This document shows, piece by piece, positions 1 through 9,794 of a stretch of 64,000 nucleotides of DNA; positions within the stretch are counted from its first letter, which is position 1, and the number at the start of each line of letters is the position of its first letter. The notes under the pieces are model-generated. The model searched no databases. It was not told the origin of the DNA and worked only from the letters and a program-made list of their open reading frames with translations. The position numbers and the translations under genes were made by a program. This stretch comes from Devosia salina (GTDB lineage: Bacteria > Pseudomonadota > Alphaproteobacteria > Rhizobiales > Devosiaceae), in NCBI RefSeq assembly GCF_019504385.1, contig NZ_CP080590.1, positions 1-64,000 of the forward strand, written 5' to 3'.

Positions 1-197
1 GTGTCTGGTAACCGGGCCATCAAGGACCGGATGGGCACAACAAACAGATCAGGGGCTTTTCCGGCTTTGCGGGCCGGTCAGGCGGCAAAACAATGGGGCT
101 AGAAACAATGATGCGACAGGCGACCGCGGGGCGGGATGATTGGGCTGCGGCCAATTCACCCTCTCCCACCATTTCGAGCAAAGGCGGCACTTCTGTC

Positions 198-1649
198 ATG
201 TCCACTCCAGAGCTTTCTTCTCCCGACCATCGTGAACTCTGGACCCGCGTGCGCGCCCGTCTCAAAGCGGCCGTCGGCGAGGATGTGTTCACGTCCTGGT
301 TCGCCCGGCTCGAGCTCGAGGAAATCGTCGATGACCTGGTGCATCTGAGTGCGCCCACGCGCTTCCTCTGTTCCTGGGTGCAGTCCAACTATGCCGATCG
401 GATCGTCGAGGCCTTCCGCAATGACGTGGCGGAGGCGGCCCGCCTGCAGGTGACCATGCGGGTCAATGGCCAGGCCCGCCCGCGCCTGGCGCCAGTGGTG
501 GAAGCTGCCCCCGAGGCACCCGCGGCCCACGACGCCGCGCCAGCCGCTGCCGCAGCGCCCGCCATGCCGCGCCTGGTGCGCGACAATGCCAAGTCCGGCG
601 ACGCCCTCAATGGCAGCGCCATCGACCCGCGCATGACCTTTGACAGCTTCGTTGCCGGCTCGGCCAACGAGATGGCCTTCGGCGTTGCCCGGCAGATCGC
701 CAGCGCCGCCATCAACAATGCCGTGACCTTCAATCCGGTCTATATCCATTCCACCGTTGGCCTGGGCAAGTCGCACCTGCTCAACGGCATCGCCCATGCG
801 GTCAGCCAGGCCGACCCGTCCAAGAACATCGTCTATCTGACGGCCGACCACTTCATGTACCATTTCATCACCGCCGTGCAGCGCCAGTCAGCGCTCGGCT
901 TCAAGGAATGGCTGCGCCGCGTCGACCTGCTGCTGATCGATGACATGCAGTTTCTCCAGGGCAAGTCGGCCACCGAATTCGGCCACACGCTGGGCGCGCT
1001 GCTGACCGGTGCCAAGCAGGTAGTCGTGGCCGGTGACGCGCCGCCGCGCGATCTCGAAATGCTCGATGAGCGCGTGCGCTCGCGTCTCTCCGGCGGCCTG
1101 GTCGTTCCGATCTCATCCTTCGACCATGACCTTCGCCGCGACATCGTGCAGCGCCGGGCCGACCAGGCGGCCGCGCGTTTCGGCCTGCACTTCCCCGGCC
1201 CCGTGGTCGACTATATTGCGCGCTCGGTCATCAGCCATGGTCGCGACCTTGATGGCGCCGTCAACCGCCTGGTGGCCGCCTATCAGCTGACCGGCGAGCT
1301 GGTCACCGTGCCGCTGGCCGAAAAGACCCTGGCCGACCTCATCCGCGCCCGCGACGCCAAGCGCGTCCGCATCGAAGATATCCTCAAGATCGTCTCGCGC
1401 CACTACAAGGTGCCGCGCAACGAACTGCTGTCCGCCCGCCGCTCGCGCGATGTCGTCCGCCCCCGCCAGATCGCTATGTATCTGGCCAAGGCGCTGACCA
1501 GCCGCTCCCTGCCCGAAATCGGGCGTCGCTTCGGTGGCCGCGACCACACCACCGTCCTCCATTCGGTCCGCAAGGTCGAGCAGATGATCAAGGACGATCT
1601 GGAGCTGGGCCAGGAAATCGAGCTCCTCAAGCGCATGCTGGAAGAGTGA
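198..1649 (+). CDS. dnaA: Chromosomal replication initiator protein DnaA
   Basis: DnaA binds DnaA boxes at oriC, melts the origin and loads the DnaB helicase. The product is 483 aa, usual for the family. Domain I starts with [12 protein letters not shown]; an Ala/Pro-rich linker follows (about residues 105-135). The AAA+ core has a P-loop VGLGKSHL (Lys191) and Walker B LLIDDMQF (Asp248-Asp249). The C-terminal DnaA-box signature is [14 protein letters not shown] chose ATG 198 because domain I begins right after it; ATG codons at 93, 108 and 111 would add about 35 residues with no domain match. The first P-loop Gly is Ser (HSTVGLGKS). I see no DnaA-box cluster within the bases available upstream. 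Confidence 0.97.
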   Translation: MSTPELSSPDHRELWTRVRARLKAAVGEDVFTSWFARLELEEIVDDLVHLSAPTRFLCSWVQSNYADRIVEAFRNDVAEAARLQVTMRVNGQARPRLAPVVEAAPEAPAAHDAAPAAAAAPAMPRLVRDNAKSGDALNGSAIDPRMTFDSFVAGSANEMAFGVARQIASAAINNAVTFNPVYIHSTVGLGKSHLLNGIAHAVSQADPSKNIVYLTADHFMYHFITAVQRQSALGFKEWLRRVDLLLIDDMQFLQGKSATEFGHTLGALLTGAKQVVVAGDAPPRDLEMLDERVRSRLSGGLVVPISSFDHDLRRDIVQRRADQAAARFGLHFPGPVVDYIARSVISHGRDLDGAVNRLVAAYQLTGELVTVPLAEKTLADLIRARDAKRVRIEDILKIVSRHYKVPRNELLSARRSRDVVRPRQIAMYLAKALTSRSLPEIGRRFGGRDHTTVLHSVRKVEQMIKDDLELGQEIELLKRMLEE

Positions 1650-1666
1650 GGTCCGGCGCTTCGCGC

Positions 1667-1727
1667 AAAATCGCTCCAGTGGATCGATTTTAGGACCGAA
1701 CGCCCGGAGAGCTACGCTCGCAGGGCC
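1667..1727. repeat. Compound-hairpin intergenic repeat, copy 1
   Basis: About 60 bp just after dnaA: an imperfect hairpin of the form AAATCG..CGATTT, then a second stem in which GCCC pairs with GGGC around GAGC-tac-GCTC. The same two-part structure, with the second part nearly identical, recurs after dnaN at 3451-3510. It may act as a terminator, but no clear T-run follows, so an interspersed repeat is the safer call. Confidence 0.7.
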
Positions 1728-1794
1728 AGACCGGCCGCGCCAGAGGCGCGGTCACTGCCTTCCTTCGGTCTCAATAGAAGGGCAGGGATTGCCG

Positions 1795-2187
1795 ATGTTT
1801 GCCATCCTTGCCCGCCTCGTCTTCCTCCTCGGTCTTGTCATCCCCGCCTTCGGCCAGGATGCGCCGCCCGTTCTGACACCCGAGGAGCGGGCCGCGCAGA
1901 ACCTGGCCATTGCCACCGCCGTGCAGGAGCAATTGCTGGCCTGCTGGAGCCTCCCGCCGGGCTATGAGGATCGCACCATCTCCGTAAGGCTGGCCTTTCT
2001 GGGCGACGGGACGCTGGACGGGGACCCCGCAGTGGCCCCGGAGAGCTGGCGCGTGGCGGGAAAATATCCCGCGCTGATGCGATCCATCGCCGCTGCCATC
2101 GACCGCTGCTTGCCCTTTGCCGGCCTTGAGGCGCTGGGCGCCGCGCCCGGCGAACGCTTTGACATCACCGTGCATTTTCGCAGCTGA
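1795..2187 (+). CDS. Small exported protein, TonB/TolA C-terminal-like
   Basis: 130 aa. An N-terminal signal peptide (hydrophobic core LARLVFLLGLVIPAFG, likely cleaved near FGQ-DA) is followed by a compact domain. The stretch around LACWSLPPGYED and VRLAFLGDGTL looks like the C-terminal domain of TolA/TonB-type energy transducers, where a Cys-Trp precedes a beta strand. A periplasmic envelope role is inferred. ATG 1795 is preferred; an in-frame TTG at 1789 is also possible, and AGGGCAGGGA serves as ribosome site for either. It sits alone between dnaA and dnaN, an unusual place for an envelope gene. Confidence 0.6.
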   Translation: MFAILARLVFLLGLVIPAFGQDAPPVLTPEERAAQNLAIATAVQEQLLACWSLPPGYEDRTISVRLAFLGDGTLDGDPAVAPESWRVAGKYPALMRSIAAAIDRCLPFAGLEALGAAPGERFDITVHFRS

Positions 2188-2311
2188 AGTCCACAGCTTG
2201 GATGCGGCCAAGGGCCCCGGCGGCCTTGCCAATTTGTTATGAAACTGTAAACGTCCCAACCCCGGCTGGCGCCGGGTTTTGCTGCCGCGTATGCCCAGGA
2301 AGAAGAGCTCC

Positions 2312-3433
2312 ATGAAAGTCACACTCGAACGCAATCATCTGCTCAAGTCGCTGAGCCATGTGCATCGGGTGGTTGAACGCCGCAACACCTATCCGATCCT
2401 GGCCAATGTGCTGTTCAAGGCCAGCGACGACCATGTCGAACTGCGCGCCACCGACCTCGATATCGAGGTGACCGAGAGCGTGCCTGCCATGGTCTCCACG
2501 CCCGGTTCCACCACCGTGCCGGCGCACACGCTCTACGAAATCGTCCGCAAGCTTTCCGACGGCGCCGAAGTGCGTCTGGAAACCGATGGCGGCGAGAACA
2601 TGGTTCTCACCTCCGGCCGCTCGCGCTTCAACCTGGCCTGCCTCTCGCCCGACAGCTTCCCCGATCTCAAATCGGGCGCCTTTGCCCATGAATTCGACAT
2701 CGCCGCCGCCTCGCTGCGCGAGCTGATCGAGCGCACCCAGTTCGCCATCTCCAACGAGGAGACGCGCTACTATCTCAACGGCATCTATTTCCATGCCGTC
2801 GACAATTCCGCCCAGGGCCCGCTGTTCCGCGCCGTGGCCACCGATGGCCACCGCATGGCGCGCGCCGAAATCGCCGCGCCTGCGGGCGCCCAGGGCATGA
2901 CCGGCATCATCGTGCCGAAAAAGACCGTGGGCGAGGTCCAGAAGCTGCTCGATGGCGTCGATGGCGACGTCCATGTCGAGGTCAGCGACACCAAGATCCG
3001 CTTCACCGTGGGCCCGGTCGTGCTGCTCTCCAAGCTGATCGAAGGCACCTTCCCCGATTATGACCGGGTGACCCCGAAGAACAATGACAAGCAGATGCTG
3101 GTCGACAAATCCGGCTTTGCCATCGCGGTCGATCGCGTCTCCACCATTGCCTCCGATCGCGGTGGCAAGGCGGTCAAGCTCTCGGCCAAGGATGGCCTGC
3201 TGGAACTCTCGGTGACCAATCCCGACCACGGCACGGCCAGCGAGGAAGTGGCGGTGGACTTTGACACCGACGGCTTCGAGATCGGTTTCAATGCCAGGTA
3301 CCTGCTCGACATCATCACCCAGATCCGCTCCGAGAGCGCGGTGTTCCTGTTCAACGACGCCAATTCCCCGACCCTGGTCAAGGAAGAGGGCGAATCCAGC
3401 GCGCTCTACGTGCTGATGCCGATGCGTGTCTAG
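2312..3433 (+). CDS. dnaN: DNA polymerase III beta subunit (sliding clamp)
   Basis: 373 aa, normal for the ring-forming clamp that tethers DNA polymerase III to DNA. It starts MKVTLERNHLLKSLSHVHRV and carries the expected three repeated clamp domains, ending in YVLMPMRV, the usual C-terminus near the partner-binding pocket. ATG 2312 follows AGGAAGAAG; an upstream in-frame start at 2279 would add 11 residues not found in the family. It lies between the odd small exported gene and recF, and is followed by a compound-hairpin repeat rather than by a close operon junction. Confidence 0.97.
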   Translation: MKVTLERNHLLKSLSHVHRVVERRNTYPILANVLFKASDDHVELRATDLDIEVTESVPAMVSTPGSTTVPAHTLYEIVRKLSDGAEVRLETDGGENMVLTSGRSRFNLACLSPDSFPDLKSGAFAHEFDIAAASLRELIERTQFAISNEETRYYLNGIYFHAVDNSAQGPLFRAVATDGHRMARAEIAAPAGAQGMTGIIVPKKTVGEVQKLLDGVDGDVHVEVSDTKIRFTVGPVVLLSKLIEGTFPDYDRVTPKNNDKQMLVDKSGFAIAVDRVSTIASDRGGKAVKLSAKDGLLELSVTNPDHGTASEEVAVDFDTDGFEIGFNARYLLDIITQIRSESAVFLFNDANSPTLVKEEGESSALYVLMPMRV

Positions 3434-3450
3434 GCAGCGTCCCGAAGGGG

Positions 3451-3510
3451 AAATCGCTCCGGTGGAGCGATTTGAGCTGACTAGGCCCGAAGAGCTATGC
3501 TCGCAGGGCC
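3451..3510. repeat. Compound-hairpin intergenic repeat, copy 2
   Basis: Second copy of the element after dnaA. The first part is a perfect hairpin, AAATCGCTCC-ggt-GGAGCGATTT; the second is GGCCC..GGGCC enclosing GAGC-tat-GCTC. It lies between dnaN and recF. Two copies 1.7 kb apart, both just downstream of replication genes, indicate an interspersed repeat family. Confidence 0.75.
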
Positions 3511-3576
3511 CGGGTGTGCGACATACCCGACCCCTTTCTCCTGCAAGGGATGTGAGGCGCGGAGCGTGACGACAGA

Positions 3577-4692
3577 ATGATCCGCCACATCTCCCGCCTG
3601 CGCCTCACCGCTTTCCGCAATTATGCCTCGGCCGCGCTTGATCTCGATCAGCGCCATGTCGTGCTGACCGGCCCCAACGGCTCGGGCAAGACCAATCTGC
3701 TCGAGGCCGTGTCGGTGCTCTCGCCCGGGCGCGGCCTCCGCGGCGCCAGCTTCGATACCCTGCAGTCCCAGGGCTCCGACCTGCCCTGGGCCGTGGCGGC
3801 CACCATCGAAACCGATGACGGCCCGGCCGATATCGGCACCGGCGCCTTGCCCGATGGCGGGCGCCGCGTGCGCATCAATGGGGCCAATGCCCGCTCGATC
3901 GAGGCGATGAGCGACTATCTGCGGGTGCTCTGGCTCACCCCCGCCATGGATGGGCTGTTCTCCGGGCCGGCCGGCGAGCGCCGGCGCTTTCTCGACCGCC
4001 TCGTGACCACGCTCATTCCCGGCCATTCCGCCGCCGTGTCCGATTTCGAAAAGGCCATGCGCCAGCGCAATCGCCTGCTCGAGGAGGAGGGGGACCCGCG
4101 CTGGCTCACCGCCATCGAGGCGCAGATGGCCGAGCTGGGCGCCTCCATCCATCTCAACCGCACCGATAGCCTTGTGTCGCTCCAGGCCTTGATCGCCGAA
4201 AGCCTGGAAGACGGCAATTTCCCCGCGGCGCTTCTGTCGTTGACCCCCTTGTTCGAGGATGGTGCCGAGCCGGCAACTTCAGCCGAACTCGAGGCCCTGC
4301 TGGCGCAGCGCTGGCATGCGGCACGGGGCCTTGATCGCGCCGCCGGACGCACCACATCTGGACCACACCGCGTCGATCTCGAAGTGGTGCATGCGCAAAA
4401 GGCCATGCCGGCAGCGCTGGGCTCGACCGGCGAGCAGAAGGCGCTGCTGATCGGGCTGATCCTGGCCCATGCGCGCCTCGTGCGGCTGCGCACCGGCATC
4501 GTGCCCTTCCTTCTGCTCGACGAGATCGCCGCCCATCTCGATCCCGACCGCAGAAAGGCCCTGTTTGCCGCGCTTGATGGCCTGGAAACCCAGTGTTTCC
4601 TGACCGGCACCGATCCGGTGCTGTTCGAGGCGCTGGAGGATCGTGCGCAACGCATTTCCGTGCGGGATGGCAGATTGTCGGCCAAGGGCTGA
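3577..4692 (+). CDS. recF: DNA replication and repair protein RecF
   Basis: 371 aa SMC-like ATPase that helps load RecA at single-strand gaps together with RecO and RecR. The start HISRLRLTAFRNYASA is typical. Walker A is GPNGSGKTN (Lys38), the ABC-type signature region is TSGPHRVDLE near residue 260, and Walker B is FLLLDEIAAHLD (Asp315-Glu316), so all ATPase elements are present. It sits between dnaN and gyrB in the classical dnaA-dnaN-recF-gyrB order. The start follows GCGGAGCG. Confidence 0.96.
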   Translation: MIRHISRLRLTAFRNYASAALDLDQRHVVLTGPNGSGKTNLLEAVSVLSPGRGLRGASFDTLQSQGSDLPWAVAATIETDDGPADIGTGALPDGGRRVRINGANARSIEAMSDYLRVLWLTPAMDGLFSGPAGERRRFLDRLVTTLIPGHSAAVSDFEKAMRQRNRLLEEEGDPRWLTAIEAQMAELGASIHLNRTDSLVSLQALIAESLEDGNFPAALLSLTPLFEDGAEPATSAELEALLAQRWHAARGLDRAAGRTTSGPHRVDLEVVHAQKAMPAALGSTGEQKALLIGLILAHARLVRLRTGIVPFLLLDEIAAHLDPDRRKALFAALDGLETQCFLTGTDPVLFEALEDRAQRISVRDGRLSAKG

Positions 4693-4755
4693 AAATCCCC
4701 CGCAAATGCCGCGCAAACGGCCAATTTTCTTGGGGTTTGCCCCCCATTCCGCTAG

Positions 4756-7245
<2,490 letters not shown>

Positions 7246-7255
7246 GAGTTTCCAG

Positions 7256-7462
7256 TTGGGTGGCGGATATCTGCGCGACAGCCGTGAGATCGTCCGCCGC
7301 CTTATGGCTGATGGCTTTACGCTTGTTTCCACGCGTGGTTCGCACCATAAATATAGACATGCCGATGGCAGGACGGTGATCCTGCCGCATCCGCGCAAGG
7401 ATATTCCCGCCGGGACCGTGCGATCGATCTATCGGCAGGCGGGGTGGAGCAGCGATGCGTGA
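7256..7462 (+). CDS. hicA: HicA-family mRNA interferase toxin
   Basis: 68 aa. HicA toxins are small double-stranded-RNA-binding-fold RNases that cut mRNA at the ribosome. The core is recognisable: SREIVRRLMADGF, then STRGSHHKYRH with the expected catalytic His, then PHPRKDIPAGTVRSI. The start is probably TTG 7256, 8 nt after AGGAG; no in-frame ATG lies before the domain, so the exact start is uncertain. It is 10 bp downstream of gyrB and overlaps hicB by 8 nt, the usual toxin-first arrangement of hicAB. Confidence 0.88.
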   Translation: MGGGYLRDSREIVRRLMADGFTLVSTRGSHHKYRHADGRTVILPHPRKDIPAGTVRSIYRQAGWSSDA

Positions 7463-7742
7463 CGTCCACTATATTGCCCTGATCCATAAGGATCCCGAGT
7501 CAGGCTATGGCGTGTCATTTCCGGATGTGCCGGGCATCGTCGCGGTTGCGGACACGATGGACGAGGCCATTTCGGAAGCCGCGGCGGTTCTGGCTTTTGC
7601 CTTCGAGGACTGGCCGGGCGAACAGCCGCGCCCGCGCACACTTGAGGCTTTGCGGCAGGACCTGGATTTCCGGCAGCACGCTGCAGATGCCGTTGTCGCG
7701 GTTATCCGTCCCTCGGCGGAGTATTATCAGGCAGCAGAGTAG
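7455..7742 (+). CDS. hicB: HicB-family antitoxin
   Basis: 95 aa partner of the preceding HicA. The N-terminal half has the HicB fold, with YIALIHKDPESGYGVSFPDVPGIVAVADTMDEA split around the GYGVSFPD and MDEAISEA motifs, which in the family covers the toxin active site. The C-terminal part (about residues 60-95) shows no helix-turn-helix or ribbon-helix-helix that I can recognise. It may therefore neutralise HicA without the DNA-binding autoregulation of longer HicB proteins. ATG 7455 lies inside the 3' end of hicA, suggesting translational coupling. Confidence 0.87.
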   Translation: MRDVHYIALIHKDPESGYGVSFPDVPGIVAVADTMDEAISEAAAVLAFAFEDWPGEQPRPRTLEALRQDLDFRQHAADAVVAVIRPSAEYYQAAE

Positions 7743-7811
7743 CCTCGCCGATTGACGGGGGTCGCCCACCCAAGAGCAGCCTCAAACACCCGCCATCGTT
7801 CACCCAATCAG

Positions 7812-7840
7812 GCCAGTCCGTTCCACCGGGCTGGCTTTTT
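7812..7840 (+). terminator. Rho-independent terminator after hicAB
   Basis: An 8-bp stem GCCAGTCC / GGGCTGGC (one G-T pair) with an 8-nt loop is followed directly by five T. It ends the gyrB-hicAB stretch 70 bp after hicB and isolates it from the next gene. Confidence 0.7.
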
Positions 7841-7888
7841 CGTGCGCGGCAAACCACATAGCTTGTGACGAAACAAAGCGGGGCTCCC

Positions 7889-8911
7889 ATGAAAAAGATC
7901 GGCTTTCTCTCCTTCGGCCATTGGAGCCCGTCGCCCAATTCGGGCACCCGCACGGCGGGCGATGCCTTGCTGCAATCGATCGACCTGGCGGTGGCGGCCG
8001 AGGAACTGGGGGCCGATGGCGCCTATTTCCGCGTCCACCACTTTGCCCGGCAATTGGCCTCGCCCTTTCCGCTGCTGGCGGCCGTGGGTGCCCGGACGAA
8101 AAAGATCGAGATCGGCACCGCCGTCATCGACATGCGCTACGAAAACCCGCTCTACATGGCCGAGGATGCCGGGGCGGCCGACCTGATTTCCCAAGGGCGC
8201 CTGCAATTGGGCATTTCCCGCGGCTCCCCAGAACAGGTCGTGGATGGCTGGCGCTATTTCGGCTATGAGCCGGCCGAGGGCCAGAGCGATGCCGATATGG
8301 CCCGGCTCAATGCCGAGATCTTTTTGAAGGCCCTGACGGGCCAGGGCTTTGCCCAGCCCAATCCGCGGCCCATGTTCCCCAACCCGCCCGGCATGCTGCG
8401 GCTCGAACCTTTTTCCGAAGGGCTGCTTGAGCGCATCTGGTGGGGCGCGGCCAGCGACGCCACCGCCGTCTGGGCCGCCAGGATGGGGATGAACCTCCAG
8501 TCTTCGACGCTGAAATTCGACGAGTCGGGAAAGCCCTTCCACATCCAGCAGGCCGAGCAGATCCGCGCCTATCGCGCCGCCTGGAAGGAAGCCGGTCATA
8601 CGCGCACGCCACGCATTTCGGTCAGCCGCTCCATCTTCGCCCTCGTCAATGACATGGACCGCATGTATTTCGGCACCGGGCGCCCGGAAGAAGACCAGTT
8701 CGGCTATATCGAGCCCGAAAAGCGCGCCGTTTTCGGGCGCGGCTATACCGGCGAGCCGGACAGGCTGATCGAGGAGCTGCGCCAGGACGAGGCCATTGCC
8801 GAGGCCGATACGCTGCTGCTCACTGTCCCCAACCAGCTCGGCGTTGCCTACAACGCCCATGTCATCGAGAGCATCCTCAAACATGTCGCGCCGGGTCTCG
8901 GCTGGCGCTGA
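7889..8911 (+). CDS. LLM-class flavin-dependent oxidoreductase
   Basis: 340 aa luciferase-like (alpha/beta)8-barrel monooxygenase; the family uses reduced FMN or F420 to oxidise varied small molecules. The start MKKIGFLSFGHWSPS and the segments GADGAYFRVHHFARQLASPF, EIGTAVIDMRYENPLYMAED and LQLGISRGSPEQV are typical of the family. ATG 7889 is preferred over an in-frame GTG at 7865 because the barrel's first strand starts there. The gene stands alone, with a terminator upstream and a RIME-like repeat 5 bp downstream, so context gives no substrate clue. Confidence 0.87.
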   Translation: MKKIGFLSFGHWSPSPNSGTRTAGDALLQSIDLAVAAEELGADGAYFRVHHFARQLASPFPLLAAVGARTKKIEIGTAVIDMRYENPLYMAEDAGAADLISQGRLQLGISRGSPEQVVDGWRYFGYEPAEGQSDADMARLNAEIFLKALTGQGFAQPNPRPMFPNPPGMLRLEPFSEGLLERIWWGAASDATAVWAARMGMNLQSSTLKFDESGKPFHIQQAEQIRAYRAAWKEAGHTRTPRISVSRSIFALVNDMDRMYFGTGRPEEDQFGYIEPEKRAVFGRGYTGEPDRLIEELRQDEAIAEADTLLLTVPNQLGVAYNAHVIESILKHVAPGLGWR

Positions 8912-8916
8912 CCCTG

Positions 8917-9019
8917 GAGCGCTTTCAGCAAAAGTGGACACCACTTTTGCGGTTCGAAAGCGTGACAAAACAAAGAGATAGAGCTCCCGTTCTGAGTCAG
9001 TCAGAACGGGAATTGCTCT
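8917..9019. repeat. RIME-like two-hairpin intergenic element, copy 1
   Basis: 103 bp with two palindromes. The first is GCGCTTTC .. AAAAGTGG aca CCACTTTT .. GAAAGCGC; the second is TCCCGTTCTGA-gtcag-TCAGAACGGGA. The linker holds ACAAAGAGATAGAG. Near-identical copies lie at 24977-25079 and 28388-28490. Size and two-palindrome layout resemble the Rhizobium-specific intergenic mosaic elements (RIME, about 108 bp). Its right end is read as the last codons of the minus-strand gene 8997-9545. Confidence 0.88.
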
Positions 9020-9545
9020 GCGGCAAACCGAACCCCGATCCCGCGCACCCCTTGGTCTGCCAATAGCGGTCGACCGGGGTGAAGCGGCCCAGCGCGGCGG
9101 TCTCGACGGCGGCCGCGAAGGCCATGGCGCGGCATTCGTCGGCGCCCGCCACCACATGCACCATTTCATGGATGATCGTGAGCCGGCGCAATTCGGGCGT
9201 GCCTGCGGTCGAAAATTCCGGGCAGATGACGAGGGTAACGCGCCCCTGTCGCGGTGGCAGGCGCACAAAGGCGGCATAGTCCCGGCAGCCGCCCTCGACC
9301 TTGGTCTCCACGCGCAGGTCGAGCAGCATCGTCCCGCCCCAATGGGTCGAATGGAACCGGCCCAGGCTCAGCGCATCGCGGAAAGCCACGAGGTCCACGC
9401 CAAAGGGCATTGTGCCCAGGGCCGGGGCGGCGCGCTCGAACAGGGCAATCGCATCGCTGAAGGCGGTATCGACGGGATCGGCCCGGACGGCAGTGGAAAA
9501 GCCGAAGCTGGCCAGCACGATGGCCAGGGTCGCGCGCAGGCGCAT
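8997..9545 (-). CDS. Exported protein with HEXXH metallopeptidase-like motif
   Basis: 182 aa. A signal peptide (LRATLAIVLASFGFSTAVRA-DP) points to the periplasm. The central segment LTIIHEMVHVVAGADECRA contains HEMVH, the zincin HEXXH pattern, followed by a Glu that might be the third ligand; peptidase activity is inferred from this alone. ATG 9545 was chosen because it begins the signal peptide; upstream in-frame starts add a poor leader. The last residues (QSNSRSD) and the stop are encoded by the right end of a RIME-like repeat, so the original C-terminus was probably replaced by the insertion. Confidence 0.65.
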   Translation of the reverse strand: MRLRATLAIVLASFGFSTAVRADPVDTAFSDAIALFERAAPALGTMPFGVDLVAFRDALSLGRFHSTHWGGTMLLDLRVETKVEGGCRDYAAFVRLPPRQGRVTLVICPEFSTAGTPELRRLTIIHEMVHVVAGADECRAMAFAAAVETAALGRFTPVDRYWQTKGCAGSGFGLPQSNSRSD

Positions 9546-9794
9546 GGGAGCAGGATCAGCCTTTCTCATCTTGGCCGCAGACACCTGTGGTCGTCCGGCC
9601 ACAATGGCACGAAAGAAGCAGGCTGTCCCTTAAACCGGCCACATTTCGCGCGGAGAAGCGTCTTCATGCGCTGCGCGGATGCATGAGGGCGTTTGGCTGA
9701 CATGCCGACTTTAACCTCTCGCTTACCATTTGTTTCCCTTGTGGAACGAACAGGGTAGAAGCAGCATGATCCTTTTCTTGTCTAGGTTTGCCTG

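Noticed and set aside
1..197. Possible oriC before dnaA
   Set aside because: No TTATCCACA-like boxes or AT-rich block are visible in the bases available, and many alphaproteobacterial origins lie away from dnaA.
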